Positions 37,035 through 45,058 of a DNA stretch of 64,000 nt are shown here, piece after piece (position 1 is the stretch's first letter; every line of letters starts with the position of its first letter). Source of the stretch: Verrucomicrobiales bacterium (GTDB lineage Bacteria > Verrucomicrobiota > Verrucomicrobiia > Verrucomicrobiales > DEV007); contig JARGPJ010000005.1 in assembly GCA_029212615.1 (NCBI GenBank), forward strand, positions 186,001-250,000, read 5' to 3'. The position numbers were made by a program, and so were the translations under genes. The notes under the pieces are model-generated. The model had not been told where the DNA came from. It worked only from the letters and a program-made list of their open reading frames with translations, and did not search any database.

Positions 37035-38087
37035 TCAGTTAGCGAGCGCGACGCGGTCGGTCTTCTGAGGAACGAGACCGGCAATATCAGGAGAGGCGAG
37101 ACGGCGCGGCTTGATTTCAGAGCGGATCTGCGAAACCTCATCCTGATTTAGGACAACCGCGACAGGTGCCAGTTCGACGGTGCGGGACTGTTTCAACGGG
37201 GTCGTTGGGTCCACCGGAGTTGGAATACTGAGATGCGCGGTGCCGCGGCTGACGGGATCCACCTTTGCCTTTCGAAGCATTCCAATGGTGCCGATTACCT
37301 TCCGGTTCTTATCAAGAAAAGGCTCAACCGTGATCTCATAAGGCTCCTGCCTCCAGGATAGATCGGCATGCAGCGTCAGGCCAGCCATCGTATCACAATA
37401 ATCGATTTGCCTTAGAAAAGGCGGAACAAGATGACATTGCGGATTGACGAGATCAGCCCCCTTGATCGTCGAAGTTTCCACTTTCAGGTCATCCCAGAGA
37501 GTTCCAAAAGCTCGAATGATCCGAAGTTGCTTATCCGTTCGGAATGCTGCCACCGGTAATCCGGCAAAAAGCAGCTCGGAAGCCTGTCGCTCTGTCTTTT
37601 TGACATCGACGGTCCGGCGAACTTCTTCACGGATCACCAAATAGAGAAGAAATTGTCCGTTCGCACGTCGACTGCGAACGACTCTCGCGTCAAAAGGGCG
37701 CTCCCCGCGCGTCGTCAGCAAAGTGGCACCGAATCGGAGTCCCCCCTGCTGAGATCGAAAGAGGCCCTGAAGGGCCTTGAGCGCATCGGCGCGATCTGCT
37801 GCCGGAAAGAAATTGAGAAAGTGATGCGATTCGTAACTTCCCTGCTGATGTCCAATCCCTCGAATGAAACCGCGATTGTGATAAACAATATTCAGCTCCT
37901 CATCACAAATAACGACCATGTCATTGGTGATTCTGAGAAGTTGCTTACCCCATTTTGCCACCGCATCCTCCCCCATGGCGCGGGCAAACGCATCCTTCCA
38001 GGCCGCCGGTGCTTTACCCGGCCGGGGACAGCGGTTCCCCGCAGGTGAAGTTTTCTCAGCGGGCAAATGATGGATAGAAGAGTCCAT
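37035..38087 (-). CDS. PAS-domain protein without output domain
   Basis: This 350-aa soluble protein contains one clear PAS domain (about residues 45-155: LLRITNDMVVICDEELNIVYHN, then RGFIRGIG) and a second PAS-like domain (about 165-285: LPVAAFRTDKQLRIIRAFGTL, VEPFLDKNRKVIGTIGMLRK). The remaining 65 residues are disordered-looking. There is no kinase, GGDEF or helix-turn-helix. The heme- or flavin-binding status is not evident. It is preceded by an unusually AT-rich region with an inverted repeat. Function unknown. Confidence 0.65.
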   Translation of the reverse strand: MDSSIHHLPAEKTSPAGNRCPRPGKAPAAWKDAFARAMGEDAVAKWGKQLLRITNDMVVICDEELNIVYHNRGFIRGIGHQQGSYESHHFLNFFPAADRADALKALQGLFRSQQGGLRFGATLLTTRGERPFDARVVRSRRANGQFLLYLVIREEVRRTVDVKKTERQASELLFAGLPVAAFRTDKQLRIIRAFGTLWDDLKVETSTIKGADLVNPQCHLVPPFLRQIDYCDTMAGLTLHADLSWRQEPYEITVEPFLDKNRKVIGTIGMLRKAKVDPVSRGTAHLSIPTPVDPTTPLKQSRTVELAPVAVVLNQDEVSQIRSEIKPRRLASPDIAGLVPQKTDRVALAN

Positions 38088-38108
38088 AGTCGAGTTCCTG
38101 TGTCACAA

Positions 38109-38138
38109 TTTTTATAATTAACATAATTATTATAAAAA
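38109..38138. promoter_or_regulatory. AT-rich inverted repeat upstream of the PAS gene
   Basis: TTTTTATAAT (38109-38118) and ATTATAAAAA (38129-38138) form perfect 10-bp arms separated by TAACATAATT, starting 22 bp upstream of the PAS gene start. This 30-bp block is nearly all A/T in a GC-rich genome, so it could be promoter plus an operator. It resembles no consensus I know. Confidence 0.45.
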
Positions 38139-38361
38139 TATCAAGCGGTATAAATCGACAGGGCCCGGGAGGGTTATTTCAAACCGCTGTCACCCATTCC
38201 TTCGTGATAAGGAGCAATCGCGAAACAAAACATGCTCTTTCGGAATAACGATCCGGCCACTTCCTGAAAAAGATTCAGCGGCAAAGGTATAACTTTCGCC
38301 AAACTTGTCAGTTGTGTCGCGGTCGCAACGGTGTAGAGGGTGATAAAATCAGTCATCTGCT

Positions 38362-39594
38362 ATGAAAGTAAAAGCCTTCCCCTCCCTCGTTCCCGCCGCC
38401 GGTAAAGCCGAAACAATCGCGTCAGTTCCCTATGACGTCGTGAACACTGAAGAAGCCCGCGCCCTCGCCGGTGACAATCCCTATAGCTTTCTCCGCGTCG
38501 TTCGTGCTGAGATTGAGTTTCCGGATGAAACCAGCCCCTACGATGATGAGATCTATGCCCGCTCCAAAGCGAATCTCGACAAGTTCCAGAGTGAAGGGGT
38601 CCTCGTTCGTGAGCCGGTTCCCTGCGTTTATCTCTATCGCCAGATCATGAATGGCCACGCGCAGGTGGGGATCACACTCGCCTGCCACATCGAGGATTAC
38701 GAAAATGATATCATCAAGAAGCATGAGAAGACCCGCCAGGTCAAAGAGGATGACCGCACCAAATTGACGGATACTCTCAGCGCCAACACCGGACCGGTCT
38801 TCCTGACCTATGAAGATATCGACGGAATTGATGCTTTTGTTGAAAATTGGATCTCCAATCACGAACCCACGATCGACTTCGTTGACGACGTCTCCGTCCA
38901 ACACACCGTCTGGCGGGTCGAACAGGCCGATGCCGCTCCCATTCTCGATGGATTCGGCGACGTGCCGGTTTCCTACGTTGCCGATGGCCACCATCGCAGC
39001 GCCAGCGCCGCCCGCGTCGGGAAGGAACGACGTGACGCAAACCCCGACCATACCGGTGAGGAAAACTACAACTGGTTTCTCGCGGTGCTTTTTCCAGCGA
39101 GCCAACTCAATATCCTTCCCTACAATCGCGTCGTGAAAGATCTGAATGGACTCTCGACAGATGGATTCCTAAAGGCACTCAACGAGCGTTTTTCACTCGA
39201 CTCCAACGGTCAGAAATCACCGGAGGCTCCGGAATCAATGTGTGTCTATCTTGCCGGAAAGTGGCATTCCCTTACTTGGAACGGCGTCGAATCAAACAAT
39301 CCGATCGATAAATTGGACGTATCCGTGCTTCAGAACAACGTCCTCACTCCTCTCCTCGACATTGCCGATCCCCGCACCAGCAACCGAATTGACTTCATCG
39401 GCGGAATCCGAGGCACCGCGGAGCTCGAGAAACGGGTCGACAGCGGGGAGTGGGCAGCCGCCTTCTCCATGTATCCCACCACGGTCCAGCAACTCATCGA
39501 CATTGCTGACGCGGGAGAAATCATGCCGCCCAAATCAACCTGGTTTGAGCCGAAGCTTCGTTCCGGTCTCTTTATCTACACCCTGGACGACTGA
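38362..39594 (+). CDS. DUF1015-family protein
   Basis: This 410-aa soluble protein starts MKVKAFPSLVPAA with the VPYDVVNTEEARALAGDNPYS segment, a signature of the DUF1015 family. It has KKHEKTRQVKEDDRTKLTD and ADGHHRSASAARVG (a His-rich motif likely at the active site). The family is widespread and biochemically uncharacterised; the D-G-H-H-R motif resembles serine-kinase/ParB-like folds, and some genomes place it near serine biosynthesis genes, but I see none here. The gene ends inside a large hairpin. Confidence 0.88.
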   Translation: MKVKAFPSLVPAAGKAETIASVPYDVVNTEEARALAGDNPYSFLRVVRAEIEFPDETSPYDDEIYARSKANLDKFQSEGVLVREPVPCVYLYRQIMNGHAQVGITLACHIEDYENDIIKKHEKTRQVKEDDRTKLTDTLSANTGPVFLTYEDIDGIDAFVENWISNHEPTIDFVDDVSVQHTVWRVEQADAAPILDGFGDVPVSYVADGHHRSASAARVGKERRDANPDHTGEENYNWFLAVLFPASQLNILPYNRVVKDLNGLSTDGFLKALNERFSLDSNGQKSPEAPESMCVYLAGKWHSLTWNGVESNNPIDKLDVSVLQNNVLTPLLDIADPRTSNRIDFIGGIRGTAELEKRVDSGEWAAAFSMYPTTVQQLIDIADAGEIMPPKSTWFEPKLRSGLFIYTLDD

Positions 39595-39610
39595 TAATCA
39601 GTCATCCAGG
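39582..39610 (+). terminator. Long hairpin over the DUF1015 stop codon
   Basis: Arms CCTGGACGACTGAT and ATCAGTCATCCAGG pair over 14 positions with one mismatch and a single-base centre. The TGA of the gene (39592-39594) is inside the stem. There is no T tract. It is followed by a second hairpin at 39621-39637. Confidence 0.55.
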
Positions 39611-39620
39611 CAAAGTCATC

Positions 39621-39637
39621 CCGGCTCAACGAGCCGG
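39621..39637 (+). terminator. Hairpin between convergent DUF1015 gene and sulfatase
   Basis: CCGGCTC and GAGCCGG form a 7-bp stem with loop AAC, followed by TGATTGTCTTT. A weak rho-independent terminator is possible. The two genes converge here. Confidence 0.5.
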
Positions 39638-39660
39638 TGATTGTCTTTCCCTCGTCCCTT

Positions 39661-41052
39661 TCAGCGGGTCAACACATCGGGAATCTCCAACCAGGGAGCC
39701 AACTCTTCCACAAGAAGGGCATGTGCTTTAATCGCCTCCCCTTTCAGTTTATCCACCGAAAGTGCCTTTTCCTCTTCCGGATCCCTCGATACATCAAAAA
39801 AGCGACCGTCAGCATAAAGCTTGAAACGCTGATTCCGGACGAACTCCAGTGGCTGAAGCTTTGAGGAGCCCGGCCTATTATCACGAAACATGTTCGCCTC
39901 GTAAAAGACGTGGACACTCTTCTTTTGACGCCTTTTCCCGTTCGGCTCGAGCACCCCGGCGAAACTGACGCCATCCGTCTCTCGTCGTGATTCTTCCGGG
40001 AGGCCCGCAATATCCGCAAATGTCGGGACGATGTCGGCAAAATCGACAAGCTGATCACTTACCCGGCCCGGCCTCGTCATTCCCTTACGCCAGGCGATCA
40101 GTGGAACATGAGTCCCGCGGTTTAACATCTGCCCTTTTCCGCCCTGGATCACCTCTCCATTTTCCATGAGCGTCTTAATTTTGCGATCTGTTCCATTATC
40201 TCCTGTGAAAATGAGCCAGGTGTCCTCCGCAAGTCCCTGCGCCTCCAGAGTCGCGCGGAGTTCTCCCACGACCCAGTCGGCGTAGGCCAGCATATCGGAA
40301 AAATATCGCTGTGACTTCCCCCTCGAACTGAGGCGCTTTTCCGGGTCTGACCAGGCCTCACTCTCCGGCGTAGGATAAAAAGGTCCGTGAGTGAGCATCA
40401 TAGGATAATAGAGAAGAAAGGGGCGGTCACCTTGCGCCCAGTGTTCGATCTTCTCCTTTGCCCAGTCGAGGCAGAGTTCAGGACCATATTCCCCTTCGAG
40501 TGGTCCCGCCTGCTCTCCATCGGTATTCAGAATCGGATTTGCATAACGGGCATCAATTCTTTGCCCGCTGGGCGAATCCTCTTTTTCGATCCTTCCGGAA
40601 TCCGCCAATTGCCAGAGCCTCCACGTCTCAAAGCCGAAATGCTTCGGCCGCTCCGTTGGCGACAGATCGCTGTCGACCTCCCGACCATTTAACTGCCACT
40701 TCCCGACGATTCCGGTATGATAGTTCGCAGCGCTTAAGTCATGAGCAAACGTCTTCGCCTCGACATCGAGATAAGCAAAGTGCTTGTAGTTCCTCCTATT
40801 GCTGAGTCCCGTCATGACCTTCACCCGTGATGGTGTGCACAGGGGCTGTGAGTAAGCATGTCGAAAGCTGATTCCGTCGTCCGCTAATTGATCGAGATTC
40901 GGTGAGGCTGAGGAAACGGCCCCGGAACGGCTTAAAGCCTCGAATCCAAGATCGTCAGCCATCACAAAAACGATGTTTCGCGGAGTATTTGCCGAAAAAG
41001 CGAATCCTCCTCCTAAAGCGATGGCGATAAGACCAGAGTAGAATAATTTCAT
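39661..41052 (-). CDS. Exported sulfatase (formylglycine-dependent)
   Basis: This 463-aa arylsulfatase-family protein has a signal peptide (MKLFYSGLIAIALGGG, probable cleavage about residue 20). The core motifs are NIVFVMADDLGFEAL, SPNLDQLADDGISF, and LCTPSRVKVMTG, in which Cys72 in C-T-P-S-R is the formylglycine residue. GKWQL and TGDNGT also appear. Compared with the larger sulfatase at 14299-16176 it lacks an extra C-terminal domain. Substrate unknown. A formylglycine-generating enzyme is required but is not in the window. Confidence 0.92.
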   Translation of the reverse strand: MKLFYSGLIAIALGGGFAFSANTPRNIVFVMADDLGFEALSRSGAVSSASPNLDQLADDGISFRHAYSQPLCTPSRVKVMTGLSNRRNYKHFAYLDVEAKTFAHDLSAANYHTGIVGKWQLNGREVDSDLSPTERPKHFGFETWRLWQLADSGRIEKEDSPSGQRIDARYANPILNTDGEQAGPLEGEYGPELCLDWAKEKIEHWAQGDRPFLLYYPMMLTHGPFYPTPESEAWSDPEKRLSSRGKSQRYFSDMLAYADWVVGELRATLEAQGLAEDTWLIFTGDNGTDRKIKTLMENGEVIQGGKGQMLNRGTHVPLIAWRKGMTRPGRVSDQLVDFADIVPTFADIAGLPEESRRETDGVSFAGVLEPNGKRRQKKSVHVFYEANMFRDNRPGSSKLQPLEFVRNQRFKLYADGRFFDVSRDPEEEKALSVDKLKGEAIKAHALLVEELAPWLEIPDVLTR

Positions 41053-41102
41053 GCCCGAACGAAAGCATATCGATAACGAATCGGTGGGCCGGAATTACGC
41101 TA

Positions 41103-41924
41103 CTATCCCCTGAGGCCGGCAATATAGGCTCGCGTCAATTCATTTTCAGGATCGGAAAAAATGGCTTCTGCAGGGCCATGTTCGATCAGCCGCCCCGCAT
41201 TCTCTTTGACCCAGAAAAAGGCAACGTCATCGGCAATCCGACGGGCCTGAGCGAGATTATGGGTCACGACGACAACGGTGAACCGGTTACGCAGATCAGC
41301 AATCAAGTCCTCCACCGCGCCGCTCGAAATCGGATCGAGCGCGCTGCAGGGCTCATCCAGTAAGAGGACCTGCGGCTCAAGCGCCAGTGCCCTCGCGATA
41401 CAAAGCCGTTGTTGTTGTCCTCCGGAAAGTGAAGTTGCCGGCGAATCGAGCCGCTCCTTCACTTCGTCCCAGAGGCATACGTCACGCAACGCCGATTCCA
41501 TTTTTGCCTCCCGCTCTCCCCTGTCCGTGAAACCGTGTTCCCGCAGCGGAAAGTCCAGATTCCGTCGGATGGAGAACGGTAACGGCGACGGCTTCTGAAA
41601 AATGAGTCCCACCCGGCGCCGCAGCGCGATGAGATCAGTCGCCGGCTCATGGATATCCTTCCCACAACAAGTCACCGTGCCCTCGATACGACAGGCAGGA
41701 ATCAAATCAGTGAGGCGGTTCAGACTCTGGAGGAAACTTGATTTCCCACAACCGGAAGGCCCCACCAATGCGGTGATGCAACCCTCGTGAATGTCTAGAT
41801 TGACCCCGCGAAAGGCTGCTTTCCTCCCATAGAAAAGAGACAAATCCGAAGCACTGAGAACCGGTGCACATGCTTCACGATCACAACAGGATTCGCGACT
41901 GGATGAATACGTTTCGAATTTCAT
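41103..41924 (-). CDS. pstB: Phosphate ABC transporter ATP-binding protein
   Basis: This 273-aa ABC ATPase has Walker A VGPSGCGKSSFLQSLNRL, signature LSGGQQQRLCIARAL, Walker B VLLLDEPCSALDP and VVVTHNLAQARRIADDVAFF, the standard PstB set. Its N terminus carries an unusual Cys-bearing extension (ESCCDREACAPV, Cys13, 14 and 19) not typical of PstB. It overlaps pstA by 4 bp and is last in arsR-pstSCAB. It drives high-affinity phosphate import. No phoU lies nearby. Confidence 0.94.
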   Translation of the reverse strand: MKFETYSSSRESCCDREACAPVLSASDLSLFYGRKAAFRGVNLDIHEGCITALVGPSGCGKSSFLQSLNRLTDLIPACRIEGTVTCCGKDIHEPATDLIALRRRVGLIFQKPSPLPFSIRRNLDFPLREHGFTDRGEREAKMESALRDVCLWDEVKERLDSPATSLSGGQQQRLCIARALALEPQVLLLDEPCSALDPISSGAVEDLIADLRNRFTVVVVTHNLAQARRIADDVAFFWVKENAGRLIEHGPAEAIFSDPENELTRAYIAGLRG

Positions 41925-42784
41925 GACCGTATGAGACGTCGTCGAAGCCCATGCTCACCAATCCAGGTAGCAGCTCCGTTGATGATTAAAAGAAGGACAA
42001 CAAGGACGAGCGCACTCCCGTAGGCATGGCTGTTTCCGCCGGGAACGTTCATCGCGAGATCGTAAATGTGAACCGTGAGAGAGCGCCCCGAATCAAAAAC
42101 TGACTCAGGCATGCGGTCGACATACCCGCTGGTGTAAAGCAAAGCCGCAGTTTCCGCCGCTGCCCGTCCGAGGCTGAGGATCAACCCCGAAATGAGCCCG
42201 GGAACAGCCGCCGGCAAAATCAGCCGGAAAATCACGGCGCGCCGGGAAATGCCTAAAGCCGCCGCAGTCGACCGATATTCTTCGGGCACCGCTCGAAGCC
42301 CTGCCTCGGCCGATCGAATGAAAATCGGGAGAACCATGCAGGCCAGCGTAAGGCCGCCGGCGATTAGTGAGTATCCCATGCCCAGAACCCGGCAAAAGAA
42401 GACGCTGCCAAAGAGCCCGAAAACAATCGAGGGAACGCCTGCGAGAACATCGAGACTCCGTCGGACGAGGCGGCCGAACCATTCGTCATTCCCGGTGAAT
42501 TCTGAAAGAAACAGGGCGGTCGCAATACCTAAGGGTACCGCCGCACCGAGACAGATCATGAGAATGACCGCGGTCGATACCAGGACCGTGGAAATTCCGC
42601 CCGAGCGCCCGCTGAACTCCGGAGGTTTCGTGAGAAATTCCCTTGAAATTGAACTCAGCCCCCCTGCCACGATACTGAAGACAATCCATACAAACACAAA
42701 GGAGACGGCCATCGCCATCACCCACAGGATCACTGCCGCGAAAGCATCCGCTGGTTTTCGCTGACGATGAATGAGCGACTTCAT
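41921..42784 (-). CDS. pstA: Phosphate ABC transporter permease PstA
   Basis: This 287-aa permease has about six membrane helices. Family segments are PLGIATALFLSEFTG, LDVLAGVPSIVFGLFGSVFF, SAEAGLRAVPEEYRSTAAALG, the EAA-type loop, and RAAAETAALLYTSGYVDRMP. It pairs with PstC in the membrane pore. It overlaps pstC by one base and pstB by four, which fits one transcript. Confidence 0.94.
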   Translation of the reverse strand: MKSLIHRQRKPADAFAAVILWVMAMAVSFVFVWIVFSIVAGGLSSISREFLTKPPEFSGRSGGISTVLVSTAVILMICLGAAVPLGIATALFLSEFTGNDEWFGRLVRRSLDVLAGVPSIVFGLFGSVFFCRVLGMGYSLIAGGLTLACMVLPIFIRSAEAGLRAVPEEYRSTAAALGISRRAVIFRLILPAAVPGLISGLILSLGRAAAETAALLYTSGYVDRMPESVFDSGRSLTVHIYDLAMNVPGGNSHAYGSALVLVVLLLIINGAATWIGEHGLRRRLIRS

Positions 42785-43653
42785 CAGGGAATAAGAGAGG
42801 AAAAACGCCGGTTAATCTTTTCAACGATGAAAACGAGGGCAACCACGATGAACGTAAGGATCAATCCGGTGACAAAAAGAGAGGCCCGATGATCACCCGC
42901 CGCATAAGCCATCTCCAACGCAATATTCGCGGTCAAGGTACGAACAGGCTCAAAAGCACTGGTCGGAATCTGAACGATATTGCCACACACCATGAGCACC
43001 GCCAGGGTCTCTCCAATCGCCCGTCCCGTCGCAAGGATAAGACCGGTCAACACTCCCGGAGCCGCCGCCGGTAACATCACTCCCCTCACTGTTGCCCATC
43101 GCGTGAGCCCCAAAGCCTCCGCTGAAAACCGGTATTCATCCGGCAACTGAGCCATAGACGCGTCTGAGATCATGGCAATTGTCGGCAGAATCATCAGCGA
43201 GAGAATGAGGACTGCGGCCAGTAAGCTTTGTCCCGGCGGATGCCACTGATTAATCATGGGAACGAGAACAATCAGTCCCCAGAAACCGAAGACAACCGAT
43301 GGAATGCCGGCAAGAAGCTCAATCGCCCGACGGTAGGTAGCGGCAACCGCACCCGGTGCATAGTATTGGCAGAAGACAGCAGCCCCGACCCCGAGAGGGG
43401 CCGCGATCAAAACAGCTCCCGCCGTAACAAGAAGCGACCCAACCAGCATGGGCCAGAGATTGAACGTGCCCTCCGCCGCATACTCTGCAGGATGCCAGGA
43501 GGCATCCGTGAAGAAACGGACAACACCGAGGTGCTGAAAAGCCGGCACGGATGCAGCGACCAGAAAGAGGATCACGAGCAGAGTCACCCCTCCTGCGATC
43601 ACCGCGCTCCCGCGCAAGACCCACAACAACCAACGATCCCCACTGGAATCCAT
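42784..43653 (-). CDS. pstC: Phosphate ABC transporter permease PstC
   Basis: I place the start at ATG 43653 (MDSSGDRWLLWVLRG), which is immediately downstream of the pstS stop; upstream in-frame ATGs at 43671 and 43722 would lie inside pstS. The protein is about 289 aa with six predicted helices and the family segments IELLAGIPSVVFGFWGLIVL, MAQLPDEYRFSAEALGLTRW and RAIGETLAVLMVCGN. It forms the transport channel with PstA. Confidence 0.92.
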   Translation of the reverse strand: MDSSGDRWLLWVLRGSAVIAGGVTLLVILFLVAASVPAFQHLGVVRFFTDASWHPAEYAAEGTFNLWPMLVGSLLVTAGAVLIAAPLGVGAAVFCQYYAPGAVAATYRRAIELLAGIPSVVFGFWGLIVLVPMINQWHPPGQSLLAAVLILSLMILPTIAMISDASMAQLPDEYRFSAEALGLTRWATVRGVMLPAAAPGVLTGLILATGRAIGETLAVLMVCGNIVQIPTSAFEPVRTLTANIALEMAYAAGDHRASLFVTGLILTFIVVALVFIVEKINRRFSSLIP

Positions 43654-43654
43654 C

Positions 43655-44464
43655 CTATTGAACCGGAACATAGGACTGCTGCCGAATGAGATCGTGAACC
43701 TCGCTCGATAATACGTAATCAATGAATCGCTTCACTGGAGCGGAGGATTCGGAGGAGACAATGAGGATAAGCGGCCGGCTCAGCGGAAAGGTCCCCGCCG
43801 CAACCATCTCCGCCGAGGCCTCAACGCCCCGCATGGGTAGCAGTTTGATGGGAGTTCCGTTAAGCACTTCATATTCAGAAGCGCCGATCGAAAGGTAAAT
43901 AATCGCATTTTCATCGCTCGCGACCGTTTTCAAACCATGCTGATTCTCCCCCGCGATCATGTCCGGCTGAAAGGCCGCGGGAGCAATACCGAAAAAGCCC
44001 TGAAAAAGCTCCAGTTCGGAGCGGCCCTCCGCCCGGTTGATACAGTTGATCGGTGCCTCCCTGCCTCCCACTTCTTTCCAGTTCTCAATCGCACCGGTAT
44101 AAATACCGACAATCTGCTCATCGCTCAGTGACTTCACCGGGTTATCGGCATGAACGACCAGAGCAACTCCATCCATCGCCAGGCGATAGCTAACGACCTC
44201 CCCCTTTTCTGAATCCTTCAGCGCACGGGAGGACATCCCGATATCAGCAACGCCGCTCGCCGCGTCGGCAATCCCCCGGGAGGACCCGCCTGTCTGAATA
44301 TCGATCCGGACGCCCGGATACCTGGATTCATATCGCTTTGCCATCTCCGACATCAACGGGGCGATCGTGCTCGAACCGGTCACTTCGAGCCGAACCCTGT
44401 CATCAGGTGCACTACAACTGCTCATCAGGCCGGCCAGGAGGAGGGCGAATACTTTCTGATTCAT
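43655..44464 (-). CDS. pstS: Phosphate-binding lipoprotein PstS
   Basis: Starting at ATG 44464 (MNQKVFALLLAGLMSSC), the protein carries a lipoprotein signal with lipobox LMSSC (Cys17), so it is membrane-tethered. It has VTGSSTIAPLMSEMAKRYE, TGGSSRGIADAASGVADIGMSSR and the GIYTGAIENWKEVGG segment of phosphate-binding PstS proteins. The start lies 5 bp after the end of arsR, which shows tight operon linkage. About 269 aa, smaller than many PstS. Confidence 0.9.
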   Translation of the reverse strand: MNQKVFALLLAGLMSSCSAPDDRVRLEVTGSSTIAPLMSEMAKRYESRYPGVRIDIQTGGSSRGIADAASGVADIGMSSRALKDSEKGEVVSYRLAMDGVALVVHADNPVKSLSDEQIVGIYTGAIENWKEVGGREAPINCINRAEGRSELELFQGFFGIAPAAFQPDMIAGENQHGLKTVASDENAIIYLSIGASEYEVLNGTPIKLLPMRGVEASAEMVAAGTFPLSRPLILIVSSESSAPVKRFIDYVLSSEVHDLIRQQSYVPVQ

Positions 44465-44469
44465 CAAAA

Positions 44470-44793
44470 TTAGCAGCAAGTGGATGATGGAAAAGTGAGC
44501 TCGCAGCATCCGAGATCGAGCGTGCGCCCGTTTCGATACTCCTCAACGCGGGTCGCCAGTCGGTAGAGAACGGCTTTTCCATCGCGCTCAGACTCGACGA
44601 TCCCCGCGTCGCGCAGGAGCCTGAGATGATGAGACAGCAGGCTCTGTTCAATCCCGATTTTCTTCTTCAACTCACCGACATGCAGCGACTCCTCCAGAAG
44701 ATGCTTCACGACGAGAAGACGAGTCTCATCACCGAGCGCTTTCAGTAACTCTGCGCATCCCGGCCGGGTCATTAATTCAGTTGTCGCTTCCAT
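44470..44793 (-). CDS. arsR: ArsR/SmtB-family repressor with C-terminal vicinal cysteines
   Basis: This 107-aa winged-helix regulator is the first gene of the pst operon. It has LLKALGDETRLLVVKHLLEE, the recognition helix region EQSLLSHHLRLLRDAGIV, and ERDGKAVLYRLA. The alpha-3 helix shows no ELCVCDL-type metalloid site. Instead the C terminus reads LGCCELTFPSSTCC, with Cys96, 97, 106 and 107. The ArsR of Acidithiobacillus ferrooxidans uses C-terminal Cys95/96/102 for arsenite, so As(III) or a similar thiophilic ion is the likely inducer. It should repress its own transcript, hence pstSCAB. Confidence 0.88.
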   Translation of the reverse strand: MEATTELMTRPGCAELLKALGDETRLLVVKHLLEESLHVGELKKKIGIEQSLLSHHLRLLRDAGIVESERDGKAVLYRLATRVEEYRNGRTLDLGCCELTFPSSTCC

Positions 44794-44805
44794 TTGAAAT
44801 GAATG

Positions 44806-44824
44806 AACATTGATATGAAATGTT
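44806..44824. promoter_or_regulatory. Putative ArsR operator
   Basis: AACATT and AATGTT form a perfect 6-bp inverted repeat separated by GATATGA, beginning 13 bp upstream of the arsR start codon. It sits in an AT-rich block with further ATTCAAGTCAATATGAA sequence. ArsR operators are usually AT-rich imperfect dyads at the promoter, so this is the natural candidate, but its function is inferred. Confidence 0.5.
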
Positions 44825-44966
44825 ATTCAAGTCAATATGAACACTTCAAGCGGGAGAATGACGGGATCAATCAACCTGCCGACCGGACAAATTGGGCGTT
44901 CCTTTCAACGTATCAACGTATTGAGCCTCATCCCCTTGCCGAAAAGTCATCGCCTCAAAGGGAGTC

Positions 44967-44997
44967 AACAGGGTTGGATGGGCAACTCAACCCTGTT
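44967..44997. terminator. Hairpin in the arsR / BFN-gene intergenic region
   Basis: AACAGGGTT (44967-44975) and AACCCTGTT (44989-44997) form a perfect 9-bp stem with a 13-base loop. The second arm shares ACTCAACCCTGTT with the hairpin after recD2. It lies downstream of the minus-strand BFN gene and could end that transcript; no T tract is evident. Confidence 0.4.
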
Positions 44998-45058
44998 CGC
45001 TGATCCGCACAAACAGCAGGCTCATCGCTCTCTTTCTTTTCCTGCCCGGAATGGAAAA

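Noticed and set aside
38174-38356. 60-codon open frame on the minus strand just before the DUF1015 gene
   Set aside because: Starts 5 bp from the divergent DUF1015 ATG, has no ribosome-binding site or recognisable family, and is more likely leader sequence.
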